Positions 21,301 to 28,833 of a stretch of 56,104 bases of DNA are shown one piece after another. The DNA comes from Pseudomonadota bacterium (GTDB lineage: Bacteria > Pseudomonadota > Gammaproteobacteria > Xanthomonadales > Xanthomonadaceae), in contig JAEWNY010000005.1 in NCBI GenBank assembly GCA_023461075.1, positions 1 to 56,104 on the forward strand. Direction: 5' to 3'. Positions within the stretch are counted from its first letter, which is position 1. Each line of letters opens with the position of its first letter. Made by a program: the position numbers and the translations under genes. Below the pieces are notes generated by a model. That model worked only from the letters and a program-made list of their open reading frames with translations, ran no database searches and was not told the DNA's origin.

Positions 21301-21685
21301 CGGATTGCGGGGACTGCGCGTGCTCGCGGTGGACAACGATGCGGCGGCGCTGGCCGCCTTGAAGGCGGTGCTCTCGGGATGGGGTTGCGAAGTCGTGGCT
21401 CGAACCGATGGCGATTCGGCTGCACGTGCCATGCTCGAGGCACCGGCCGACCTGTGGATCTTCGATTACCACCTGGACGATGGCGAGACCGGCATCGACG
21501 TGCATGAACGACTGAGCGCGATCGGCGGCGAGCGTCCCTGCCTGCTGCTGTCCGCCGACCAGACCGGCGCGGTGCGCAGCGCAGCGCAGGAAGCTGGCTT
21601 GCCCTTGTTGCTCAAGCCACTGCGGCCGCTGGCGTTGAAATCGATGCTGGACCGCCTGCTGGCGGCGCGCGGCGTGGCCGGCTGA
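18374..21685 (+). CDS. Hybrid sensor histidine kinase with SLC5-like sensor domain (CrbS-like)
   Basis: Membrane sensor kinase (1103 aa). Residues about 1-490 form a polytopic domain resembling sodium/solute symporters (SLC5), as in CbrA and CrbS. Then come a PAS domain (about 605-710, LENMSQGISVVDADLRLVAWNRRY), a coiled coil, a dimerisation/phosphoacceptor domain with His758 in IGHDLLQPLHAAH, and an HATPase domain (about 860-980; NALRHTPSGRVLIGVR, GPGISDTQRG, GLGLGLAI). A C-terminal receiver has Asp1031 in IFDYHLDDG. CrbS, with the response regulator CrbR, controls acetate (acetyl-CoA synthetase) use in Vibrio and Pseudomonas. Here the regulator gene is convergent, 15 bases away. The neighbours suggest it senses a short organic acid such as acetate or 3-hydroxybutyrate (inference). 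Confidence 0.88.
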   Translation: MLSATVVIVASLGWLLLMFAVALWAERRPGLLAARWPQVYALSLAVYCTSWTFFGTVTQAGRYGWPLPPTFVGTLLLYVLAAGLLVRMVKLSRSLNATSLADLIASRLGKDPWLAATVTLVAALGLIPYIALQLRAVTSGFELLVGRGADAGQPWPDSTLYVALAMAMFAIAFGARHANAAEHNRGLVLAMAFDSLFKLAAMLAIGLFAWRHYGERIATMQVPPTSGEGFLPLVALGALAMFTLPHQFHVGVVECRDASHLRTARWLFPLYLVLIALPILPLARAGQAAFGDSVPPDSYVLALPLAEGNIGMALLAFLGGLSAASGMVVVATLTLSLMIGNHWLLPWLSPVWARRSDTGDLRGLVLGLRRVGIVVIMLLAWTYSRYIAGNTALADVGALSFSALATLAPALAIALWRPQTSPHAVAAGVICGFLVWGWALPLPLMLETTGTPPAWLREGPWGISLLAPDGLLALTGWSRLGRAVFSSLLAGALVTWAWSRLQGPVQRRAQRGLDPAVLRGLAQRFLPAERVADLLPADPLKRVGAEARVEHELAAVIGAASARLLLNAARRESGSELEVVADIVDETSQDLRFNQRVLEAALENMSQGISVVDADLRLVAWNRRYAQMFDFPEGLLQVGMPIDEASRWALQRMPARADIESSLARRLAHMRAGTAHLSERVFPDGSIIEIRGNPMPGGGFVATFTDVTAFREAESGLKRVNETLEQRVAERTALLDGARREAERANDAKSRFLAAIGHDLLQPLHAAHLFVDALGQRVREAESSRLVGQVGGALDSTTALLTDLLDMSRLEAGGLVPEIRVFALSEVLDPLLSEGRALAEAQGLQLTAIGTRAWVRADPQLLRRILQNFLSNALRHTPSGRVLIGVRRRGDRLRIEVHDTGPGISDTQRGVIFEEFRRGESARGQGLGLGLAIARGIAQVLEAPIGLRSEIGKGSIFHVEMTRATAPASTDDLRTRGLRGLRVLAVDNDAAALAALKAVLSGWGCEVVARTDGDSAARAMLEAPADLWIFDYHLDDGETGIDVHERLSAIGGERPCLLLSADQTGAVRSAAQEAGLPLLLKPLRPLALKSMLDRLLAARGVAG

Positions 21686-21700
21686 AGTCGAACCGCAGGC

Positions 21701-22375
21701 TCAATCGGCGATCTGCCGCGAGGGGTCCTTCAGTTCCAGCTCGCGCAACACCACGCCGGCCTGGGTGCGGTTGCGCACGCCCAGCCGCTCGAAGATCGCC
21801 GACAGATGCGCTTTCACGGTACGTTCCTGCACCTGCAGGCGGTCGGCGATCTGCTTGTTGAGCAGGCCATCGGCGACCAGGCTGAGGACGCGGAACTGCT
21901 GCGGCGACAGGCTGGCCAGACGCGCGGCCAAAGCTGCATCTTCGGGCTCGGAGTCGGCGTTCAGCACCGCCGCGCGCAGGTTTGCCGGCAGCCATTGCGC
22001 GCAATCCATCACCGTGAGGATGGCCTCGCGCAATTCGTCCAGCCCCGAGCTCTTGGGCAAGTAACCGGCGGCGCCGTGATCCAGCGCCCGGCGGACCACG
22101 CGCGGATCCTCGTTGGCCGACACCACCACCACCGCGACCCCGGGATATTGCGCACGCACCGCCGCCAATCCGGCCAGGCCGTGGCTGCCCGGCATGTGCA
22201 GGTCGAGCAGGACCAGGTCGATGTCGGGCGTGGCATCGAGCGTGGCCAGCACTTCTTCCAGCGTCCCGGCCTCGTGCAGGAGCAGCGTGCTGCCCACTGC
22301 ATCCTGCGCCGCCTGCCGCAACGCGGCGCGGAACAGCGGATGATCGTCGGCGATCAGCAGTGAGGTGGCGGCCAT
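21701..22375 (-). CDS. LuxR/NarL-type response regulator (CrbR-like)
   Basis: Two-component response regulator (224 aa). The receiver domain has the acidic pair Asp10-Asp11, phosphoacceptor Asp58 (LVLLDLHMPG) and Lys108 (GYLPKSS). The C-terminal LuxR-type helix-turn-helix spans about residues 150-210 (LSPQQFRVLSLVADGLLNKQ). It is convergent with the CrbS-like kinase and divergent from the oligomer hydrolase, with 85 bases between start codons. The arrangement indicates a kinase-regulator pair acting on adjacent genes. Related regulators (CrbR, ErdR/AgmR) govern acetate and alcohol oxidation genes, which would fit the GMC-oxidase/aldehyde-dehydrogenase operon nearby. Confidence 0.88.
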   Translation of the reverse strand: MAATSLLIADDHPLFRAALRQAAQDAVGSTLLLHEAGTLEEVLATLDATPDIDLVLLDLHMPGSHGLAGLAAVRAQYPGVAVVVVSANEDPRVVRRALDHGAAGYLPKSSGLDELREAILTVMDCAQWLPANLRAAVLNADSEPEDAALAARLASLSPQQFRVLSLVADGLLNKQIADRLQVQERTVKAHLSAIFERLGVRNRTQAGVVLRELELKDPSRQIAD

Positions 22376-22412
22376 GGCGACACGTTAGCAGTTGCGGTCG
22401 GATGCAGGCTTG

Positions 22413-22428
22413 GTACGAAAGTACGATG
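22413..22428. promoter_or_regulatory. Candidate operator upstream of the 3HB-oligomer hydrolase
   Basis: GTACGAAAGTACGATG, an 8-base-period direct repeat of GTACGA, lies between the divergent response regulator and hydrolase genes, 32 bases before the hydrolase start. The near-identical sequence at 15946-15961 lies before the TonB receptor. It may overlap the hydrolase promoter (TTGCGG lies upstream at 22392-22397). Confidence 0.45.
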
Positions 22429-22460
22429 TGGCCGCCTGGCGCGGCGCGTATCCTGCGGGC

Positions 22461-24260
22461 ATGAACCTGCCCAACCTTCGTACACGCCATGCGCGCGCCG
22501 GCCTGGTCACGGCGCTGCTTGCATTGTCCGCCTGCGCCACTTCCGGAGGCCCGATGCCAATTCCCGCCGCCGATGTCATCACCACCGTCCATCGCGATGG
22601 CGATGACCTGTTGACCGCCGGACTCGGTGCGAACGGCTTGCGCTCGATGACCGCGCCCGCATTCGCCGACCCGGCGCAACCGACTGCGGCCGAAGTGCGC
22701 CGGCGCGCGATCTGGGGCAGCTGGCGCGGCATCGCCGATCTTGGCCCGACCGGCGGCTATGGAACGACATACGGGAGCCTGGCCAACGTGCCCGGTCGCG
22801 AGTTCAGCAGTCTTGCATGGGTTTCGGGCGCGCGGCATCCGCATCGGGTACTGGCGCAGGTGCCGGATGACTTCGATGCGAACAAACGCTGCCTGGTGGT
22901 GACCGTGGCCTCCGGTTCGCGCGGCGTCTACGGCGCGATGGCGGTCGCCGCGGCCTGGGGGCTGCCACGCGGCTGCGCGGTGGTACACACCGACAAGGGG
23001 GCGGGCAGCGATTACTTCGACCTGGACGCGGGGCAGGGCATCGCCCTCGATGGGCGCATCGCTGCAGGCGATGCGCAATCGGTGTTCACGCCTGCGCAGG
23101 CGCAGGGCAGCGGCATCGCCACCAAGCATGCGCATTCGCAGGACAACCCCGAGGCCGACTGGGGCCGCCACGTGCGGCAGGCCGCCCAGTTCGGATTGCG
23201 CGCGTTGGCGATGGCCAATCCGGATGCCGCACCGTTCACCTTCGACAATACCCGCGTGCTCGCGGTCGGCATCTCCAACGGTGGTGGCGCGGTGTTGCGT
23301 GCAGCTGAAATCGAAGGTGACTGGCTGGATGGCGTGGTCGCCGGCGAGCCCAATGTGCTGGTCGATGGGTACGGCGCGCGGGCGTTGTACGACTACACCA
23401 CCGAGGCGGCCCTGCTGATGCCATGTGCTCTGCCGGCGCTGGGCATCCCCGCGCAACCCAATGCCGAGGCGATGTGCGCCGCCGCTGCCGCCGATGGATT
23501 GATCGAAGGCGCGGACCTGGTCGCACGGCAGAAGTCGGCATTGGCGAAACTCCGCGCCGGCGGCTGGACCGATGCAGCACTGGTGGCCGGTGCCAGCAGC
23601 AGTGCCTTCGACCTGTGGCGTTCGGTGGCGGTCACCTATGCCTCTGCGTATACGCGTGCAGGGCACGATGCGCATCCCTGCGGTTATCGTTTTTCAGCGC
23701 TTGAAAACGATTTGCCGCGTGCCGCCAGCGCGAATGAACGCGCGTCCTGGTGGTCGGATGCCAGCGGGATACCGCCGGGTGCCGGCGTGTCGATCGTCGA
23801 TCCGGATCCGGTCGCCGAACTCGGCATCCCAGGCCTGCGTTGCCTGCGCGGTCTGTGGACGGGCGATGCGGCGTCCGCGCGTGCATTGCGCGAAGGCGTG
23901 GCCGCGACCCGTGCCAGGGCACCGCGTGCAGGCCTGCCGGTGATCGTGGTGCATGGCACCGATGACGGGCTGATCCCGATGGCGTTCACCAGCACGCCGT
24001 ATGTCGCCGCTGCCCGCGCCGCAGGCCGCAATGACGTGCGCCATTGGCAGGTGCGCCGCGCGCAGCATTTCGATGCCTTCCTCGCGCTTCCCCAGTTCAC
24101 TCCGCACTACGTGCCGCTGTTGCCCTACATGTACGCCGCGCTGGATCGGCTCGATGCCCATCTGGATGGCGCGGCCTTGCCGGCCGATGCGGTGATCGAT
24201 GCCAAGCCGCGTGCGAAGGGCGAGCCACTGAAACGCGGGGAACTGGCGATCCCGCGCTGA
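22461..24260 (+). CDS. D-(-)-3-hydroxybutyrate oligomer hydrolase, lipoprotein
   Basis: Serine hydrolase (599 aa) of the 3HB-oligomer hydrolase family (PF10605 type), which cleaves oligomers released from poly-3-hydroxybutyrate to monomers. The active-site serine is in LAVGISNGGGAVLRAAE, around residue 273. The C-terminal part has the VVHGTDDGLIP stretch (acid residue) and the QHFDAFL histidine. The N-terminus is a lipoprotein signal with lipobox LSAC (Cys25), so the enzyme should be anchored to the outer membrane. The start at 22461 puts the lipobox at the normal distance; an in-frame ATG at 22392 would add 23 residues and cover the candidate operator. Known family members are intracellular or secreted; the lipid anchor beside a TonB receptor suggests surface or periplasmic use. 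Confidence 0.9.
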   Translation: MNLPNLRTRHARAGLVTALLALSACATSGGPMPIPAADVITTVHRDGDDLLTAGLGANGLRSMTAPAFADPAQPTAAEVRRRAIWGSWRGIADLGPTGGYGTTYGSLANVPGREFSSLAWVSGARHPHRVLAQVPDDFDANKRCLVVTVASGSRGVYGAMAVAAAWGLPRGCAVVHTDKGAGSDYFDLDAGQGIALDGRIAAGDAQSVFTPAQAQGSGIATKHAHSQDNPEADWGRHVRQAAQFGLRALAMANPDAAPFTFDNTRVLAVGISNGGGAVLRAAEIEGDWLDGVVAGEPNVLVDGYGARALYDYTTEAALLMPCALPALGIPAQPNAEAMCAAAAADGLIEGADLVARQKSALAKLRAGGWTDAALVAGASSSAFDLWRSVAVTYASAYTRAGHDAHPCGYRFSALENDLPRAASANERASWWSDASGIPPGAGVSIVDPDPVAELGIPGLRCLRGLWTGDAASARALREGVAATRARAPRAGLPVIVVHGTDDGLIPMAFTSTPYVAAARAAGRNDVRHWQVRRAQHFDAFLALPQFTPHYVPLLPYMYAALDRLDAHLDGAALPADAVIDAKPRAKGEPLKRGELAIPR

Positions 24261-24304
24261 GTGGCCTGCTGCGGCAGCATTCGCTTCGGCGTTAAGATCG
24301 ACGA

Positions 24305-25360
24305 ATGACGCCTTCGCGCAAGAAGCAGAAGACCACCTCGCTCGACATCGCCTATCGCGCCGGGGTATCGCAGGCGACCGTATCGCGCGTGCTCTCCGGC
24401 AGCACCCTCGTGAGCCCGGAGACCCGCCGCCGCGTCGAGGAGGCGGTGCGCGAACTCAACTACAAGGTCGATCGCCACGCGTCGAGCCTGCGCACGCAAC
24501 GCGCCGGCACGCTCGCGTTGCTGCTGTTCGAGGATCCGACCACCGACGAATCCGGCATCAATCCGTTCTTCCTCGCCATCCTCGGCTCGGCGACGCGCGC
24601 CGCGGCTCGCCACGGCCAGGACCTGCTGGTGTCGTTCCAGCAGTTCTCGGACGATTGGCATGCCGATTACGAGGACAGCATGAAAGCCGACGGCCTGATC
24701 CTGCTCGGCTACGGTGACTATCTCACCCATCGCGACAAGCTGCAGGCACTGGTCGAGCAGGACACCCATTTCGTTCGCTGGGGTGCGGTGCTGCCAGGAC
24801 AGCCGGGCATCACCCTGGGTTGCGACAATCTCGCCGGCGGCCGCATGGCCGGTAGCCACCTGGCGGAGCAGGGTCGCAAGCGGATCGCCTTCCTCGGCGA
24901 TGCCTCCGACCACGCGCCGGAATTCCAGGCGCGCCATGCCGGCTTCGTGCAAGCGATGGGCGATGCCGGCATCGAAGTCGATCCGCGGCTGCAGGTGGAT
25001 GCCGAGAGCAGCGAGGAATCCGGCTACCACGCGGCGCGCGTGCTGATCGCGCGCGGCACGCCGTTCGATGCGATCTTCGCCGCCTCCGACCTGATCGCGA
25101 TCGGTGCGATGCGTGCGTTGCGCGAGGGCGGCCTGACGGTGCCTGCGGATGTCGCGGTCATCGGCTTCGACGGCATCCCGGTCGCGGCCTATGCCACGCC
25201 ACCATTGACCACCATCGCACAGGACACCCTGCATGCCGGGGAGTGGTTGGTCGCCACCTTGATGGCACAGATCCGCGGCGAGCCGGTCGAGCAGACCATG
25301 CTCGCGCCCAAGCTCATCGTGCGCGAATCAACCCGCAGCCCCACGGGTCCCGCCAACTAG
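24305..25360 (+). CDS. LacI-family transcriptional regulator (probable regulator of the alpha-glucan locus)
   Basis: LacI/GalR repressor (351 aa). An N-terminal helix-turn-helix (about residues 12-35, SLDIAYRAGVSQATVSRVLS) and hinge helix precede a periplasmic-binding-protein-like sugar-binding domain ending VIGFDGIPVAAYATPPLTTI. No Shine-Dalgarno sequence is visible before the ATG; a TAAGAT at 24293-24298 could be a -10 box giving a nearly leaderless mRNA. It is the only classical DNA-binding repressor in the alpha-glucan locus, and the 15-base palindrome at 28760 and 40536 is its best operator candidate. Its stop overlaps the stop of the convergent alpha-amylase (CTAG). The effector is presumably maltose or a maltodextrin, by analogy with MalR proteins of Caulobacter and Xanthomonas. 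Confidence 0.88.
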   Translation: MTPSRKKQKTTSLDIAYRAGVSQATVSRVLSGSTLVSPETRRRVEEAVRELNYKVDRHASSLRTQRAGTLALLLFEDPTTDESGINPFFLAILGSATRAAARHGQDLLVSFQQFSDDWHADYEDSMKADGLILLGYGDYLTHRDKLQALVEQDTHFVRWGAVLPGQPGITLGCDNLAGGRMAGSHLAEQGRKRIAFLGDASDHAPEFQARHAGFVQAMGDAGIEVDPRLQVDAESSEESGYHAARVLIARGTPFDAIFAASDLIAIGAMRALREGGLTVPADVAVIGFDGIPVAAYATPPLTTIAQDTLHAGEWLVATLMAQIRGEPVEQTMLAPKLIVRESTRSPTGPAN

Positions 25361-27132
25361 TTCGCCCGCGATTTGCCGGTCATCGCCGCATCCAGCGCTG
25401 CCGCCAGCGCGGCGTCCCGCACGGGCGCGTCCAGCACCCAGACTTCGACGCCGTGCGCGGGAACTCCACTCTCCAGCACGCCGCCGGTGGCGACATCGCG
25501 CGTGCCATCGCCCAGCGCGGAGCGCCATTTCCCGGCTTGCAGCTTCTCGCGCACCGAGAAGTGCGCCGGCGCATCGCCCTTGTTGAGCAGCACCAGCGCG
25601 ATCTGCGCCTGGCCCTGGTGCTGGAGGACGCGGTAGAAGGCCGCGCGGTCACCATTCAGTTCGATATTGACCTGCAGGCCGCGTTGCAGGGCGGGCGTCG
25701 CCGCACGCACCTTGGCGATCCGCGCCAGCGCCTCGCGGATGCGATGGCCGCGCGCCGCGGCGATGCCTTCGATGCCAAAGTAGTTGCGGTTGCCCGCATG
25801 CTCGCCCGCGCCGCGCTCGAAGCCGATCTCCGAGCCGTAATAGATCACCGGGATGCCGCGAGCGGTGAACAGCCAGTTGTGCGCGTCGATGAAGCCCTCA
25901 TCGCTGGCATCCATCCGTGGCATGTCGTGGTTGTCGTAGAAGGTCATCAATTCGTAAGGATTGGCATACGGGCCGCCGGTCAGGTGCAGCGGCTCGGCCA
26001 GGCGCGCGAAGTCGCTGGGTTTGCCGGCCCTGGCGTCCTCGAAGATGCCGGCCAGCGCCTGTTTCAGCGGGAAATCCAGTACGCTGACGTTGGCATTCTC
26101 GGCCCAGGTGTGTTCGGCGATCTTGCCGGCCTCGTAGTCGAAGGCCTCGCCGAACATGAAGAAGCCGGGTCGCTTCTCGCGGATGCGGCGGACGAATTCG
26201 TGCCAGTAGGCATGCGGCATCCACGGGATGGTGTCGATGCGGAAGGCATCCGCGCCCTGGTCGATCCATTGCGAATAGGCACCGACGAAGTACTCCATCA
26301 CCGCCGGATGGTTCTCGTTGATATCGGAAAGTTGCGCCAGCCCGGGTTGGGTGTTGTACCAGGCGTGCAACGGATTGCTGGCCGGCTGCAGCTTTTTCGG
26401 ATGCAGGTTCTGGTGGTCCGCCAGCAGCCTCCAGTCCGCATCGTAGATCTTGCCGTACTTGGGCTGGTCCGTCGGCATGGTGTAGGCGGGCGAGCCGTGG
26501 TTGCTGACGATGTCGAGCACCACCTTGAGACCGGCCTCGTGCATCTTCGAGGTGAAGCCGCGGAAATCGAGGCCGGGCGAGGGCAGGTGTTCATCCAGCA
26601 CCCAGAAATTGTCGGCCCAGTAACCGTGGTAGCCGGTCTTGCCCCTGTCGGTGAACGCGCCACCCCATTTCACTGCGTCGCCGCCGGTGAAGGCCTCGTC
26701 CGGATTGTCGACGATTGGCGTGATCCACACTGCACCGAAGCCCATCTCCTTGATGTAATCGATGTGGTCCACCACGCCCTTGAAGTCGCCACCCAGGTAG
26801 CCGACGTTGGCGTGCTTGCCCTTCGGTGCGCCCGGTACCGGGCGGTCGAAGGTATGGAACGCCTTGCCTTTCGCCTTGCCCTGTTCGCGCTGGTCGTTGG
26901 ACGGATCGCCGTTGACGAAGCGGTCGGTGAGCACGAAGTACACCGCGTCGCTGGCCATCGGCTCCAGCGTGCCGTAGTAGGAAGGCGTCGCAGGCCCAGT
27001 CGACGGCGCATCCGCAACGGGTCGGACGTGAGGATGCGCGCAGGCGGCCAATGCCAGTGGCAGTAGCAGTAGCAGGGTGAGGGGTCGCATCGATGGCGTC
27101 TTTTGCATCCGGTCAAGCCTCATCATCATCAT
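25357..27132 (-). CDS. GH13 alpha-amylase-family lipoprotein
   Basis: Glycoside hydrolase family 13 enzyme (591 aa) acting on alpha-1,4-glucans. A lipoprotein signal (RPLTLLLLLPLALAAC, lipobox LAAC, Cys31) predicts anchoring in the envelope. Catalytic residues are Asp near 300 (DAFRIDTIP), Glu near 329 (MFGEAFDYE) and Asp near 403 (FYDNHDMPRMD), plus the early VLDIVSNHG block. The start at 27132 is preceded by GAGG at 7 bases and overlaps the transporter stop as ATGA; later in-frame ATGs at 27108 and 27090 would give shorter signal peptides. It shares a transcript with the MFS transporter. Product specificity (amylase, maltogenic or cyclomaltodextrinase-like) is not settled by sequence. Confidence 0.9.
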   Translation of the reverse strand: MMMMRLDRMQKTPSMRPLTLLLLLPLALAACAHPHVRPVADAPSTGPATPSYYGTLEPMASDAVYFVLTDRFVNGDPSNDQREQGKAKGKAFHTFDRPVPGAPKGKHANVGYLGGDFKGVVDHIDYIKEMGFGAVWITPIVDNPDEAFTGGDAVKWGGAFTDRGKTGYHGYWADNFWVLDEHLPSPGLDFRGFTSKMHEAGLKVVLDIVSNHGSPAYTMPTDQPKYGKIYDADWRLLADHQNLHPKKLQPASNPLHAWYNTQPGLAQLSDINENHPAVMEYFVGAYSQWIDQGADAFRIDTIPWMPHAYWHEFVRRIREKRPGFFMFGEAFDYEAGKIAEHTWAENANVSVLDFPLKQALAGIFEDARAGKPSDFARLAEPLHLTGGPYANPYELMTFYDNHDMPRMDASDEGFIDAHNWLFTARGIPVIYYGSEIGFERGAGEHAGNRNYFGIEGIAAARGHRIREALARIAKVRAATPALQRGLQVNIELNGDRAAFYRVLQHQGQAQIALVLLNKGDAPAHFSVREKLQAGKWRSALGDGTRDVATGGVLESGVPAHGVEVWVLDAPVRDAALAAALDAAMTGKSRAN

Positions 27133-28613
27133 GCGTGAACCTCGGGTTCGGGCACGCGCAGGGTCAGTACGCCCGAGATCGCCAGGCAGACCGCGCCGAT
27201 GACCAAGGCATAAACCGGTTCGTTGCCGAACAGGTATTTCAGCATCAGGCCCAGCACCGCCACTGCAACCAATTGCGGGATGACGATGAAGAAGTTGAAG
27301 ATGCCCATGTAGATGCCCATCTTCGAGGCGGGCAGGCTGTCCGAGAGCAGGGCATAGGGGATCGACAGGATCGAGGCCCAGGCGAAACCGACGCCGACCA
27401 TCGAGACCAGCAGCAGCTTGGGATCGCGGATCAGCAGGATCGACAGCAATCCCGCCGCACCCAGCAGCAGGTTGGCCAGATGGGTCATGCGCAGTCCGAA
27501 ACGCCTGACCATCCACGGGATGATGATCGCGGCCACGGCGGCGAAACCGTTGTAGGCGGCGAACAGCACGCCGACCCAGTTCGCGCCCTCGTTGTAGGCG
27601 GCGGATGTGGTATCGGTGGTGCCGTAATGCACCGAAGTCACCGCCGGCGATGTGTAGATCCACATCGCGAACAGCGCGAACCAGGCGAAGAACTGCACGA
27701 AGGCGAGACGGCGCATGGTCGTCGGCATCGCGTGCAGGTCGCGCATGATGTTGGCGAGCATGCCGTCGGGGCGGGTACGCATCGAAATCAACAGCAATGC
27801 GCCATAGGCCGCAACGCCGCCGCACAGCACGTACAACTGCTTGTCCAGGCCCGTCGCCGACACCAGCAGCCAGCCGGCCACGCCGGCCACTATGGCGCCG
27901 ATCGCAAGCCCGCTCCAGCGCGACAGCGCTGCGTTGCTCGCACCCTTGTGCGATGTTTCCGCAACATGGTCATCGAAGGCCGCGAGCTGCGCCGGGGAAT
28001 ACTCGCGGGTGCGCAGCACCGTCCAGCCGATCGCCGCAAGCAGCACCACGCCGCCCGCGTAGAAGGCGTAGCGAACGGTGTCGGGAATCTGGCCGTCCGG
28101 CGCCGTATTGGCGACGCCGAACTGCTGGAGGATCCACGGCAGCATGCTGGCCACCACCGAACCGACGCCGATGAAGAAGCTCTGCATCGCGTAACCGCTG
28201 GCGCGCTGCGACGATGGCAACTGGTCGCCGACGAAGGCGCGGAACGGCTCCATCGAAATGTTGATCGAGGCATCCAGCACCCACAGCATGCCGGCGGCGA
28301 TCCACAGAGTCGGCACGTTGGGGAAGGCGAACAATGCAAGCGACGCCAGCACCGCGCCGATCAGGAAGTACGGGCGGCGGCGGCCCAGCCCGGTCCAGGT
28401 GCGGTCCGACAGGTACCCGACGATCGGCTGTACGATGAGCCCGGTCAGCGGCGCAGCGATCCACAGTAGCGGCAGCTGCTCCATGTCCGCGCCCAGGGTC
28501 TGGAAGATGCGGCTGACGTTCGCGTTCTGCAGCGCGAAGCCGAACTGGATGCCGAGGAAGCCGAAGCACATGTTCCAGATCTGCCAGAACGAAAGGCGGG
28601 GTTTCGCGGACAT
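27129..28613 (-). CDS. MFS sugar transporter (SLC45/maltose-type)
   Basis: Inner-membrane major facilitator (494 aa, about 12-14 helices) resembling the sucrose/maltose symporter group (SLC45-like), such as the Caulobacter maltose transporter encoded near its MalA receptor. Conserved elements include VGYLSDRTWTGLGRRRPYFLIGA after helix 2, and RVPEPEVHA at the C-terminus. The start at 28613 is preceded by GGAG at 6 bases; the frame continues upstream to 28682 without family similarity. It is the first gene of a two-gene operon with the lipoprotein amylase and is divergent from the alpha-glucosidase, sharing a 220-base control region with the putative LacI operator. Confidence 0.9.
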   Translation of the reverse strand: MSAKPRLSFWQIWNMCFGFLGIQFGFALQNANVSRIFQTLGADMEQLPLLWIAAPLTGLIVQPIVGYLSDRTWTGLGRRRPYFLIGAVLASLALFAFPNVPTLWIAAGMLWVLDASINISMEPFRAFVGDQLPSSQRASGYAMQSFFIGVGSVVASMLPWILQQFGVANTAPDGQIPDTVRYAFYAGGVVLLAAIGWTVLRTREYSPAQLAAFDDHVAETSHKGASNAALSRWSGLAIGAIVAGVAGWLLVSATGLDKQLYVLCGGVAAYGALLLISMRTRPDGMLANIMRDLHAMPTTMRRLAFVQFFAWFALFAMWIYTSPAVTSVHYGTTDTTSAAYNEGANWVGVLFAAYNGFAAVAAIIIPWMVRRFGLRMTHLANLLLGAAGLLSILLIRDPKLLLVSMVGVGFAWASILSIPYALLSDSLPASKMGIYMGIFNFFIVIPQLVAVAVLGLMLKYLFGNEPVYALVIGAVCLAISGVLTLRVPEPEVHA

Positions 28614-28711
28614 GCAGTCTCCGTGGGATCGATCGATGCGACATCCTGCCAGCTTCGGCGCGTTCGCGATGCTGCACTGCAAACAGCACGCATGCGAAAA
28701 ATGGCCTGATT

Positions 28712-28723
28712 CAAGCGGTTTGT
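28712..28723. promoter_or_regulatory. Possible degenerate second LacI-type site
   Basis: CAAGCGGTTTGT, centred 51 bases from the strong palindrome at 28760-28777. It matches the weak site at 40488-40499 at 8 of 12 positions. On its own the match would be dismissed; the similar spacing in both control regions is the reason for listing it. Confidence 0.2.
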
Positions 28724-28759
28724 GCGATGCCGATCACCATGGCCGCGGACCATGCGCAA

Positions 28760-28777
28760 GATGCATACGTATTCATC
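28760..28777. promoter_or_regulatory. Putative LacI-family operator (alpha-glucosidase / MFS divergent region)
   Basis: GATGCATACGTATTCATC, with an 8-base palindromic core ATACGTAT. Its reverse complement shares the 15-mer ATGAATACGTATGCA with 40536-40550, upstream of the locus TonB receptor. It lies 56 bases before the alpha-glucosidase start and 146 bases before the MFS start. A CG-centred palindrome is typical of LacI-family operators. Confidence 0.7.
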
Positions 28778-28833
28778 GCGTCACCACCAGCCCGGCGGCC
28801 ATAGTGCGCGGGTTCGACGAGGGATCAGGAACC

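Noticed and set aside
28435..28442. GTACGATG inside the MFS gene as a further copy of the 3HB-locus motif
   Set aside because: Only the last 8 bases match and it lies within coding sequence; expected by chance at this frequency.
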